NCBI RefSeq assembly: GCF_001373415.1
Contig: NZ_CDSE01000032.1
Coordinates: 1 to 64,000 of the forward strand
Length of the DNA stretch: 64,000 nt
Direction: 5' to 3'
Origin: Paenibacillus dakarensis
GTDB lineage: Bacteria > Bacillota > Bacilli > Paenibacillales > Paenibacillaceae
The translations under genes were made by a program, and so were the position numbers. This document shows positions 37,121-44,968 of this stretch, one piece after another. A model generated the notes under the pieces. It had not been told where the DNA came from, ran no database searches, and saw nothing but the letters and a program-made list of their open reading frames with translations. The stretch's first letter is position 1. The number at the start of each line of letters is the position of its first letter.

Positions 37121-37189
37121 TATATGACATTTGTCATATATACGAATTGACGTTTATGACTACTGCATATGACACCTGGTACTTATAAT
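37121..37189 (+). promoter_or_regulatory. des promoter with DesR-type binding sites
   Basis: TATATGACA-TT-TGTCATATA (37121-37140) is a perfect 20-bp palindrome. Two more copies of the half-site (TTTATGAC at 37153-37160 and CATATGACAC at 37166-37175) lie between it and the -10, TATAAT at 37184-37189. No good -35 is present (TACTGC at 17 bases), as expected for an activator-dependent promoter. In B. subtilis phosphorylated DesR activates des from adjacent sites upstream of a weak promoter. Control by the DesR encoded 3.5 kb downstream is inferred. Confidence 0.75.
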
Positions 37190-37261
37190 TAAAAGTAGGT
37201 TTATATATAACAGGTACTCAAGCATCAACGCACTTCATGAAAATCGAGGGGGAAACCTGCA

Positions 37262-38338
37262 ATGGCCCAATCCAACAGCTTGTCGAGTTTGAAGAAAAAT
37301 GTTGCGCCCTATGAAAAAATAGAGACGAAATCGAGTATCAAGCAGCTTTTTAACACGTTAGTGCCATTGATACTGTTGTGGTATGCCGCGTATTTAAGTT
37401 TATCCGTATCCTACTGGCTAACGCTTCCGATCGCCATCGTTGCATCGGGGTTTGTGGTTCGGACATTTATTATATTTCATGACACCTGTCATCAATCCTT
37501 CTTCAAGAGCCGCCGGGCGAACGAAATCCTTGGTACCATTACCGGTATAATCACGCTCGTTCCTTATCAAAAATGGAAAATAAGCCACTCTATCCATCAC
37601 GCGACCAGCAGCAATCTGGATAAGCGCGGAACGGGAGACATGTGGGTTCTCACGGTAGAAGAATATGAGGAAGCTTCATTCTGGACTCGTTTATCGTATC
37701 GTTTTTATAGAAATCCCTTGGTCATGTTTGGACTTGGTCCGATCTTTATATTTCTGATAACGTATCGCTTCAACCGGAAGGGTGCGAAACGTAAGGAGAG
37801 AGTCAGCACCTATATCACCAATGTATCTCTAGTGGCTTTGTATTCACTGCTGATCTGGGCAATCGGCTGGCAGGCTTTTGTTCTCGTCCAAGCCCCGATC
37901 TTCTTTTTCTCCGGTATGATGGGGATCTGGTTGTTCTATGTACAGCATCAGTTCGAAGACACCTATTTTGAGCACGATGAGGAATGGTCGTATATCAATG
38001 CTGCAGTGGAGGGTAGTTCATATTATAAGCTTCCGAAACTGCTGCAGTGGATTACAGGTAATATCGGCTTCCACCACGTGCACCATCTGAGTCCCAAGGT
38101 TCCGAATTACAATCTGGAGAAGGCGCATAATGCTACACCACCTCTGCAGAAAGCAACGACGATTACGGTTCGTACCAGCCTAAAGGCAATCCGGTTTCGT
38201 CTGTGGGATGAAGAGAGCAAGTCGTTTATCACCTTTAGAGATTTGAAGCGGAGAAAGCAGGGGAAATCGATGGCTGATCGGACAGTACCTGTCGCAGAGG
38301 CGATGCATCGACCAAAGCCTGGGCTGCAAGGGAAATAA
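37262..38338 (+). CDS. des: membrane fatty acid desaturase
   Basis: The protein has 358 residues. It is an integral-membrane acyl-lipid desaturase that introduces a double bond into phospholipid acyl chains on cold shock and so restores membrane fluidity. The three histidine boxes are HDTCH (73-77), HSIHH (109-113) and HVHH near residue 275, with helices between. A DesR-like palindrome and weak-35 promoter lie upstream, and the desK-desR pair is close by. GAGGGGGAAACC lies before the ATG. Confidence 0.94.
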   Translation: MAQSNSLSSLKKNVAPYEKIETKSSIKQLFNTLVPLILLWYAAYLSLSVSYWLTLPIAIVASGFVVRTFIIFHDTCHQSFFKSRRANEILGTITGIITLVPYQKWKISHSIHHATSSNLDKRGTGDMWVLTVEEYEEASFWTRLSYRFYRNPLVMFGLGPIFIFLITYRFNRKGAKRKERVSTYITNVSLVALYSLLIWAIGWQAFVLVQAPIFFFSGMMGIWLFYVQHQFEDTYFEHDEEWSYINAAVEGSSYYKLPKLLQWITGNIGFHHVHHLSPKVPNYNLEKAHNATPPLQKATTITVRTSLKAIRFRLWDEESKSFITFRDLKRRKQGKSMADRTVPVAEAMHRPKPGLQGK

Positions 38339-38363
38339 GTGTTAATGCAAATATAATAAGTAA

Positions 38364-38411
38364 AAAATATCGGTCAAAGCGGCGTTAATCCGCAGTCTTG
38401 ACCGATATTTT
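38364..38411. terminator. bidirectional terminator between des and the DUF4003 gene
   Basis: AAAATATCGGTCAA pairs perfectly with TTGACCGATATTTT over 14 bp between two convergent genes. Confidence 0.85.
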
Positions 38412-38447
38412 GTTACCGGAACTTCCGTTCCGTGTTCACGGATCAGC

Positions 38448-39443
38448 TTATGAGTTCGAAGAAGAGGAAGCTGCAGCAGCAGCCGATGCAGCCGCAGCCG
38501 CGGCAAGAGCTGCTTGCTGAGCAATCACAATATTGGTAATGCTGGTCGAGAGTGCCGTAGTTAATACACCGTTTCGCATCTCATCAACATATTTGAAAGC
38601 TACAAGCGCGGCCGACAGAAGCAGTAATTCCTGTTTACCAATGGAGAAGCTGCCGAAGCCTTTTTTGGTACGCAGATGTTCAAATGTCTCCGAGATCTCT
38701 GTAACAAGATCCTCACTGCTGCAAGGGAGCAAAGATAGCACGCCAAGAGAAGAGAGCGTGTATTCCTTATGCATCTGAATGCCTTGGGCGCGGAACGCAT
38801 CACGTAATACCAGTACACGGTCCGCTCCTTCCGGAACTTCATTACCAAGAACGAGCACCTGTGTCAGTGCTTGCACACTGTTCCCCGACAGAAATTCAGG
38901 CTTAAGTGAAGAATAGAGCTGCTCCATCTGTTCCACTCCGCTTTCAACCTCAAGATCAGAAAGACCAAGCATAGCGGAGAAGATATAATCATCCTGACGT
39001 GTGAGGAAACGGTGCTTGGCTTTCATACGATCGTAAAACATTTTGGCGCGCTCTACCGTAGATTGATATCGATCTGGAGTTGTATGAGCTGCGATTTGAT
39101 AAGCAGCAACGACCAGATAATCAGAGGCTCTAAATTTGGACTCCTTCATGATGTCGTATACGATTAGGGTGTTTGAAAACTGCTGCTCCTTGTCTGGAGA
39201 AAGAGAGAGCATTGCAGCAATGTTGATGACTGACGCACCTCTAAATAAAGAGAACAGCCCGGTATTTTTCTTAATAAGCTCGTGGCTCGCACGAATCGCT
39301 TCCACATCTGCTTCTTTATTCGCGGCTGTGTACAGTAATCCCGCCAAACGGTTAATCATTGTATTTTGCCAGGGGAAAGCTTTTTTGATCCTCTGTGCAT
39401 TCTCTGCGAATAAATCAAGCCTTGCTGCAAACGGTTCATTCAT
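38448..39443 (-). CDS. DUF4003 family protein
   Basis: The protein has 331 residues and is mostly helical. I assign it to DUF4003 from the opening FAENAQRIKKAFPWQNTMINRLAGLLY and the LSDLEVESGVEQM and VLRDAFRAQGI blocks; function is unknown. The C terminus ends in a low-complexity Ala then Ser tail of about 25 residues. The chosen ATG at 39443 has AGGGGTG six bases upstream; a GTG three codons earlier overlaps that site. It sits on the opposite strand between des and desK. Confidence 0.85.
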   Translation of the reverse strand: MNEPFAARLDLFAENAQRIKKAFPWQNTMINRLAGLLYTAANKEADVEAIRASHELIKKNTGLFSLFRGASVINIAAMLSLSPDKEQQFSNTLIVYDIMKESKFRASDYLVVAAYQIAAHTTPDRYQSTVERAKMFYDRMKAKHRFLTRQDDYIFSAMLGLSDLEVESGVEQMEQLYSSLKPEFLSGNSVQALTQVLVLGNEVPEGADRVLVLRDAFRAQGIQMHKEYTLSSLGVLSLLPCSSEDLVTEISETFEHLRTKKGFGSFSIGKQELLLLSAALVAFKYVDEMRNGVLTTALSTSITNIVIAQQAALAAAAAASAAAAASSSSNS

Positions 39444-39581
39444 ATGACACACCCCTAAACAAATTTATAAATTACTATTACATACGAAGAAAACTTAGAT
39501 ACAGATTCATTTTACGCAAAGTTAAAGCGGACGAATTATGATAGAATATTAGGTAATAAAGACGAACCGAGGTGAGGGCCT

Positions 39582-40718
39582 ATGCAGAAGTGGCATCAGA
39601 TTTTTCAGAGAAACACAGGGCTGAATCCGTATGTATGGGTCGTCTTTTATATTTTACCTTTTTACTTTATATTTCGCTCTTCATCCACCTATCAAATCGT
39701 AATCGGAATTCTTTTGATTGTGGTTTTCTTTATCTGTTATGTGCTTTCCTTTGTATCCAAAGGCTGGCTTGTGTATTTTTGGACAAGTGTTCAAATTCTG
39801 ATATCGGTTACGATGTCACTTCTGTTCGGTTATGTATATTTCTCGCTTTTCCTGGCGTTCTTTATCGGGAATATTAAGAACAAGATCGGATTTTTCACCT
39901 TGTATTCGGTTCATCTCGTCACGACAATCATGACGATTAACTATGGATTTATATCCAAAACCCCGTGGTTCATGACGCAGTTACCCTTTGTGATAATAAG
40001 TGTGGTAGCGGTGATTTTGCTGCCGGTAACGACATACAACCGTAATAAGAATGATAAGCTTCAAAACCAGCTTGAGGATGCGAACAAAAAAATATCGGAA
40101 ATGGTGAAGCTGGAGGAACGGCAGCGGATTGCTCGTGATCTTCATGATACATTGGGACAGAAGCTGTCCCTGATTGGCTTGAAAAGCGATCTTGCCAGCA
40201 AACTCATAACGAAGGATCCATCCCGCGCTCAGGCGGAGATTGATGATGTAAGACAGACGGCAAGAACAGCATTGAAGGAAGTACGGGAGATGGTTACCCA
40301 AATGCGGGGCACTCGGCTGGAGGATGAAATCTTCCGCATCAAACAGATTTTAAAGGCGGCGCAGATCGAGTTTACACTGAATGGAAGTACGGAGTTCAAT
40401 AATGTTTCACTTATGAACGAAAATGTACTGAGCATGTGCTTGAAGGAAGCGGTTAATAATATTGTGAAGCACAGTAACGCCACTGCCTGCTCCATTTCAT
40501 TTGAATCAAGCAGAAGCGGCATTACGGTCACCGTTCAAGATAACGGGATCGGCATACCGAGTGATGCGGTATATAACCGTGGAAACGGTCTGAGAGGAAT
40601 GTGGGAGCGGCTTGATTTTGTAAATGGAAGTATGGAAATAAAGTCAGATCAGGGAACGATTCTGGTGATCAAAGTACCTTTTGTGCTGAAACAGCTGGAA
40701 GAGGGGGCGGAGAAATGA
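39582..40718 (+). CDS. desK: thermosensor histidine kinase DesK
   Basis: The protein has 378 residues. Residues 15-150 form about five transmembrane helices, followed by a coiled-coil linker and a HisKA_3 domain with QRIARDLHDTLGQKLSLIGLKSDLA. The phosphorylated His is residue 188, the same number as in B. subtilis DesK. The ATPase domain shows EAVNNIVKHS (N box), DNGIGIPSDA and GNGLRGMWERL. DesK senses membrane thickness and phosphorylates DesR in the cold. GAGGTGAGG precedes the ATG, and the stop overlaps desR by four bases (ATGA). Confidence 0.95.
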   Translation: MQKWHQIFQRNTGLNPYVWVVFYILPFYFIFRSSSTYQIVIGILLIVVFFICYVLSFVSKGWLVYFWTSVQILISVTMSLLFGYVYFSLFLAFFIGNIKNKIGFFTLYSVHLVTTIMTINYGFISKTPWFMTQLPFVIISVVAVILLPVTTYNRNKNDKLQNQLEDANKKISEMVKLEERQRIARDLHDTLGQKLSLIGLKSDLASKLITKDPSRAQAEIDDVRQTARTALKEVREMVTQMRGTRLEDEIFRIKQILKAAQIEFTLNGSTEFNNVSLMNENVLSMCLKEAVNNIVKHSNATACSISFESSRSGITVTVQDNGIGIPSDAVYNRGNGLRGMWERLDFVNGSMEIKSDQGTILVIKVPFVLKQLEEGAEK

Positions 40719-41314
40719 TTTCAGTAGTTATAGCGGAAGACCAACGAATGCTACTCGGGGCTCTTGCCTCCCTGCTGGATCTGGAGGACGATATGCAGGT
40801 GGTAGGAACGGCGAATAATGGAGAGGATGCTGTAAAGCTGGTCCAGCTTCACCAACCGGATGTATGTATCATGGACATCGAGATGCCGATCAAGAGTGGG
40901 CTCGAAGCAGCCGAGGAACTCAAAGGTACGGGATGCAAAATATTAATATTAACAACATTTGCACGCCCCGGATACTTTGAACGGGCTTTAAAGGCTGGTG
41001 CTCATGGTTATCTGTTAAAGGATAGTCCGAGTGAAGAGCTTGCAACGTCCATTCGCAGCATTATGGATGGCAGACGCATATATGCTCCGGAGCTTGTGGA
41101 TGAAGCTTATGGTGAGGAGAATCCGTTAACCGTGAGAGAGAAGGAAGTACTTGGCCTTATTGCAGATGGAAAGAATACGAAGGAAATTGCCAATGAGCTG
41201 TTTCTTACGACAGGCACCGTTCGTAATTATATCTCTGTTATCCTGGATAAGCTGGGTGTAAGCAACCGAATTGAGGCAATTACCCGGTTTAAGGAAAAAG
41301 GCTGGTTTAAATAA
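40715..41314 (+). CDS. desR: response regulator DesR
   Basis: This is a 199-residue NarL/LuxR-type response regulator. The receiver domain has the acidic pocket (ED at 8-9) and phospho-acceptor D54 in VCIMDIEMP, with the conserved Thr and Lys (LTTFARPG, LLKDS). The DNA-binding domain has LTVREKEVLGLIADGKNTKEIA and TVRNYISVILDKLGVSNRIEA. It is translationally coupled to desK. Its likely target is the palindrome ahead of des. Confidence 0.95.
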   Translation: MISVVIAEDQRMLLGALASLLDLEDDMQVVGTANNGEDAVKLVQLHQPDVCIMDIEMPIKSGLEAAEELKGTGCKILILTTFARPGYFERALKAGAHGYLLKDSPSEELATSIRSIMDGRRIYAPELVDEAYGEENPLTVREKEVLGLIADGKNTKEIANELFLTTGTVRNYISVILDKLGVSNRIEAITRFKEKGWFK

Positions 41315-41333
41315 AAGTATGCTTGGAAGATAG

Positions 41334-41361
41334 AACACCTTTTTAAGAAAGGGTGTTTTTT
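41334..41361 (+). terminator. desKR terminator
   Basis: AACACCTTT pairs with AAAGGGTGTT (one bulged G), followed by T5. The remaining AT-rich bases up to 41600 contain no riboswitch or gene that I recognise. Confidence 0.75.
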
Positions 41362-41624
41362 ATTTTTAAATATGAATTTTTATACATCAAAATGAATAGA
41401 TTTAAACAAAGGAAGGCTGATAAAGAAATTCTTAAGGCCTCATTCCATACATATAATGTAAATACAAACTGCTTGATAAATAAGCACTTTATTTATATGA
41501 AAATATGAACATATAATATAATTTAATTGAAATTAAATGCTGCTTGCTATGTAATTCTATGCAAAATAAATGTATAATAGATAATGATTGCCTATAAATG
41601 ACTAAGGGGGAGGATGAATGTTAG

Positions 41625-42869
41625 ATGGACCATATGATCTTTGAAGTCGGTACGGCCCTGATGCTGATTGCCCTTGCTTCTGTATTGGCAGGTAAACTCA
41701 AGTTTTCCATTATTCCGTTTCTGATTGTACTTGGAATGCTCGTGGGGCCACACGCCCCAACCATTGGAATCCTGGATTTCAGGTTTATTGAGAGTCAACC
41801 TATTATTGATTTTCTAGGAAGAATCGGGGTATTATTCCTATTATTTTATCTGGGGCTGGAATTTTCGGTTCAGAAATTAATCAAGTCGGGTAAAAATATT
41901 GTTTTTGGCGGCACGGTTTATGTCCTGTTAAATTTCTTACTTGGACTCGGATACGGCTTCTTATTCGGGCTCCCGTTATATGAGACGTTAATAATAGCAG
42001 GAATGCTCTCTGTTTCATCGAGTGCCATTGTGGCTAAGGTTCTGGTTGATCTCAGACGTACCGGTAATTCGGAAACCGAGCTGATTCTTGGGATGATATT
42101 ATTTGATGATATTTTCCTCGCTGTATTTCTATCCGTTATGTCCGGGCTGCTGCTTGGAGGAGCTACTTCGGTAGGAGCCACACTGTTATCGGTATCCATT
42201 TCTATCGGATATATGCTGCTGTTCTTCTTTATCGCAAGAAAAGGAACGCCGATTCTGAATAAGCTGCTTAACATTACATCAAGTGAAATTTTTATCATTG
42301 TAGTATTCGCTTCGTTATTCTTCATAGCCGGCTTTTCGGAGACGCTGCATGTAGCAGAAGCTATTGGAGCGCTGCTGTTCGGGCTCGCCTTATCGGAGAC
42401 AGAGCACAGTAAAAGGATTGAGCATCTTGTTGTGCCTTTCCGGGATTTCTTCGGGGCTATTTTCTTCTTCAGCTTCGGGCTGAGTATTGATCCATTGGCA
42501 CTCGGAGATGCAGCCTGGATGGCACTAGGAGCCATCGCTTTAACAATCATCTGTAATGTTATCGCAGGAATGATTGCCGGGCGCAATGCGGGTCTCTCTC
42601 ATAAGGCTTCTGCTAATATTGGTCTGACTATTATGGCTAGGGGAGAATTCACCATCATTGTTGCTAATCTCGGGATTTCAGCAGGGCTTGCTCCAATCTT
42701 AAAACCGTTCTCGGCGCTGTATGTATTGGTACTGGCTATTCTAGGTCCGCTGTTGACCAAGGAGTCCAAGCATATTTACAAAGTGCTGAACAAGGTGTTT
42801 AAATGGAGCGAACCAAAATCAAAAGAAAAAATAAAAGAAAAAGAAAAAGTGAAAGAAATAGGAGAATAA
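41625..42869 (+). CDS. khtU: CPA2-type K+/H+ antiporter, KhtU-like
   Basis: The protein has 414 residues and about 12 helices of the CPA2 cation:proton antiporter family. Visible are LGMLVGPHAPTIGI in helix 2, LFYLGLEFSVQKL near residue 70, SVSSSAIVAKVLVDL and the ion-site FDDIFLAVFLS. A highly charged Lys/Glu tail (residues 388-414) is cytoplasmic. Unlike KefB/C it has no fused TrkA-N domain. The neighbour encodes a separate TrkA-C regulator, as in B. subtilis KhtTU, which exports K+ and is controlled by c-di-AMP. GGGGGAGG lies 11 bases before the ATG, and an 8-codon frame overlaps the start. Confidence 0.85.
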   Translation: MDHMIFEVGTALMLIALASVLAGKLKFSIIPFLIVLGMLVGPHAPTIGILDFRFIESQPIIDFLGRIGVLFLLFYLGLEFSVQKLIKSGKNIVFGGTVYVLLNFLLGLGYGFLFGLPLYETLIIAGMLSVSSSAIVAKVLVDLRRTGNSETELILGMILFDDIFLAVFLSVMSGLLLGGATSVGATLLSVSISIGYMLLFFFIARKGTPILNKLLNITSSEIFIIVVFASLFFIAGFSETLHVAEAIGALLFGLALSETEHSKRIEHLVVPFRDFFGAIFFFSFGLSIDPLALGDAAWMALGAIALTIICNVIAGMIAGRNAGLSHKASANIGLTIMARGEFTIIVANLGISAGLAPILKPFSALYVLVLAILGPLLTKESKHIYKVLNKVFKWSEPKSKEKIKEKEKVKEIGE

Positions 42870-42959
42870 TTGCTACGAGGGTGCTAAAGTATGTTATCTT
42901 CTTGGTAAGGCTATAAATGAAAGCATTATAAATGCTGTTTGAACAGGAGGATTCAAAGA

Positions 42960-43448
42960 ATGAGCATGATTAGGGAAACCGATCTGCCTGGGATCGGAAA
43001 AAAGTTTCAAGTCGATATGAGATCTGGTGATAAACTGGTGATTGTTATACATGATGATGGTCGCAGGGAACTGTATCATTTTGAAGATGATGATCCGGAT
43101 GAGAGTATTTCCATGGTGTCGCTTGAAGACGATGAAGCCCGTCAAATCGCAGGGATTATCGGGGGAATGACGTACAAGCCCAAGGCCCTTGAGACCATTG
43201 AGGTGTCCCTTGATGATCTGATTATCGAATGGTTCCGAATCGATCCCCACTATCCGACAGTCGATAAGACGATTGAAGAGCTTCAGATCCGTCAGCGCAC
43301 GGGAGCTAATGTACTTGCGATCGTGAAAAAGAATGAGCAGAAGATCAATCCTGGACCGGACGCTCGTCTAACGGCAGGCTCAACACTTGTTATCTCAGGA
43401 GAGCGCAAGCAGATTATGCAGTTGAAAGAGCTGTTGGTACAAGGGTAA
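42960..43448 (+). CDS. khtT: KhtT-like regulatory subunit (TrkA-C)
   Basis: The protein has 162 residues. Residues 1-75 form an N-terminal domain starting [18 protein letters not shown], as in KhtT. Residues 78-162 form a TrkA-C (RCK-C) domain ending [23 protein letters not shown], which in KhtT binds c-di-AMP and sits on the antiporter. AGGAGG lies nine bases before the ATG. Gene order is antiporter first, then regulator, the reverse of B. subtilis khtSTU as I recall it, and no khtS-like gene is visible. Confidence 0.87.
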   Translation: MSMIRETDLPGIGKKFQVDMRSGDKLVIVIHDDGRRELYHFEDDDPDESISMVSLEDDEARQIAGIIGGMTYKPKALETIEVSLDDLIIEWFRIDPHYPTVDKTIEELQIRQRTGANVLAIVKKNEQKINPGPDARLTAGSTLVISGERKQIMQLKELLVQG

Positions 43449-43501
43449 CCTTTTAAACTATCGATCTTTTGCAGAAAAAAATTCTAGTGGAACAGTAAAA
43501 T

Positions 43502-43556
43502 GTACCCTATAAAGCAGACACCTCAATGAGGGCTGCCTTATAGGGTACTTTTCTTT
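43502..43556 (+). terminator. rho-independent terminator
   Basis: GTACCCTATAA pairs with TTATAGGGTAC, with inner GCAG/CTGC pairing, followed by TTTTCTTTTT. Confidence 0.85.
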
Positions 43557-43610
43557 TTAAGTCAGGAATATCAGACTTGGTGACGGCAAAAGAAGAATTG
43601 CACCAAATGT

Positions 43611-43626
43611 AATTTGGGGCCAAATT
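43611..43626 (+). promoter_or_regulatory. LacI-type operator 1
   Basis: AATTTGG-GG-CCAAATT is a perfect 7-bp dyad. It is the best of three related sites around the LacI-type gene and lies upstream of its promoter. Confidence 0.75.
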
Positions 43627-43664
43627 CATAACGTATTATGTAGAAAAATCGTCTTTATAAACCT

Positions 43665-43694
43665 TTGACAATTGCTGAAGGTCCCTGCTATGAT
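43665..43694 (+). promoter_or_regulatory. sigma-A promoter of the LacI-type regulator
   Basis: TTGACA (43665-43670), 18 bases, TATGAT (43689-43694). The predicted start near 43701 lies just ahead of operator 2. Confidence 0.75.
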
Positions 43695-43714
43695 GGCATT
43701 ATTAACCAATTCAT

Positions 43715-43728
43715 TTTTGGGACCAAAA
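43715..43728 (+). promoter_or_regulatory. LacI-type operator 2
   Basis: TTTTGG-GA-CCAAAA shares the TTTGG-N2-CCAAA core of operators 1 and 3. It lies at about +14 to +27 of the predicted transcript, a repressing position. Together with operator 1 it brackets the promoter at about 100 bp, suitable for looping. Confidence 0.7.
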
Positions 43729-43799
43729 GTTTTGGGCACAGGATGCATCATTATTTATGAATATTTCAATCTGGCATTGGAGGGAAGCAAAGCGTACAT

Positions 43800-44855
43800 A
43801 TGTCTACACTGAAGGATATTGCCCAGCATGTGGGCGTTTCGATTTCCACCGTTTCCCGAGTTATGAACAACGATTACAGCCGGCATATAAGCCAGGCAAC
43901 ACGAGCCAAAATCGTGGCGGCGGCCGAGGAGCTGGGATACGCCTCCCAGAAAGAACAGCGTCCGTCGCAGCCTAAGCTTCAAGTCGTACAGGAAGCGCCG
44001 TTTCGGCAGATTGGCTGCATCGTATCCGTAACTCAAAATAAATACAATCATCCTTATTTTTCACCGATTCTGGACGGAATCGAGAAGAAGCTGTCAGAGA
44101 TGAACAGCGTGCTGGCTTATGTCACCACTATGGAAGAGGTGCAGGGCGAAGGAGCTATTCACCAACTGATCCGGGACAAAAAACTGAATGGCATGATTAT
44201 TATTGAGGGCATCACGCCCGAGATATATGATTTCATCAAACAGGCCATTCCCGCAGTAGTCGGCATCGACATTGCCGATCCAGACGTTCCGGTTATTCAT
44301 TACAACCGTGTAGAAGCGGCAAAAGCAGCGGTAGAACATTTGATCGAGATGGGGCACCGGCGAATCGGGTTCATGGGGGGACCCGGCCTGACCGGAGAGC
44401 TAAATCGGGAAAAGAGATATCGCGGATACCGGCAGGCGCTTGAGGAAGCGGATCTTGAATTGGATCCCCGTCTGGTCGTCAACACCGGCTGGAACGTCAG
44501 TGAAAGCTATACCTTGGCGTGCAGACTGATGGAGCTTCCGGTGGAGGAGCGTCCGACGGCTGTGTTTGCGGCTAGTGACATGATGGCGATATCCGCTATT
44601 CGAGCGGCCACGGAGTATGGGCTTTCGATCCCGGAGGATATAGCATTTGTCGGACTGGATAACATTGAGGTGTCACAGTATACATCGCCTCCCTTGTCGA
44701 CCATTCATATTCCCAAACAGGAAATGGGTATGATGGCTGCCAAGGTGCTGATTGACGAAATCGAAGGTAAAAACGCCCTGCCGTTCAGGCTGGCTGTTCC
44801 CCATAAGCTGTTGGTACGAAAGTCGTCGGACTATCGTTTACCGGATAAAAGATAA
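43800..44855 (+). CDS. LacI/GalR family transcriptional regulator
   Basis: The protein has 351 residues. The N-terminal helix-turn-helix TLKDIAQHVGVSISTVSRVMNN and hinge (ATRAKIVAAAEELGY) are followed by a periplasmic-binding-protein-like ligand domain (GCIVSVTQNKYNHPYFSPIL through PEDIAFVGLDNIEVSQYTSPPLSTIH). It has probable operators both ahead of itself and ahead of the next gene, so it is likely to repress itself and the 45-53 kb operon until a sugar ligand binds. The sugar is unknown. Confidence 0.95.
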   Translation: MSTLKDIAQHVGVSISTVSRVMNNDYSRHISQATRAKIVAAAEELGYASQKEQRPSQPKLQVVQEAPFRQIGCIVSVTQNKYNHPYFSPILDGIEKKLSEMNSVLAYVTTMEEVQGEGAIHQLIRDKKLNGMIIIEGITPEIYDFIKQAIPAVVGIDIADPDVPVIHYNRVEAAKAAVEHLIEMGHRRIGFMGGPGLTGELNREKRYRGYRQALEEADLELDPRLVVNTGWNVSESYTLACRLMELPVEERPTAVFAASDMMAISAIRAATEYGLSIPEDIAFVGLDNIEVSQYTSPPLSTIHIPKQEMGMMAAKVLIDEIEGKNALPFRLAVPHKLLVRKSSDYRLPDKR

Positions 44856-44932
44856 ACTGCCCATAGAAATGAATAACCGAGGTGCACAAGGCGCCTCTCC
44901 TTACTTTTGCCCTTTTGGGAAAAACATAGGGG

Positions 44933-44946
44933 ATTTGGGGCCAAAA
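44933..44946 (+). promoter_or_regulatory. LacI-type operator 3, ahead of the sugar operon
   Basis: ATTTGG-GG-CCAAAA lies 23 bases before the start codon of the oxidoreductase gene and has the same core as operators 1 and 2. A clear separate promoter was not found in the 113-base gap, so the operon may also be read through from the regulator gene. Confidence 0.65.
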
Positions 44947-44968
44947 ATATAATTTGCAGGAGGAAGTC

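Noticed and set aside
41365..41605. Possible c-di-AMP (ydaO) riboswitch ahead of the antiporter gene
   Set aside because: The region is AT-rich and lacks the conserved helices and loop sequences that I would expect.
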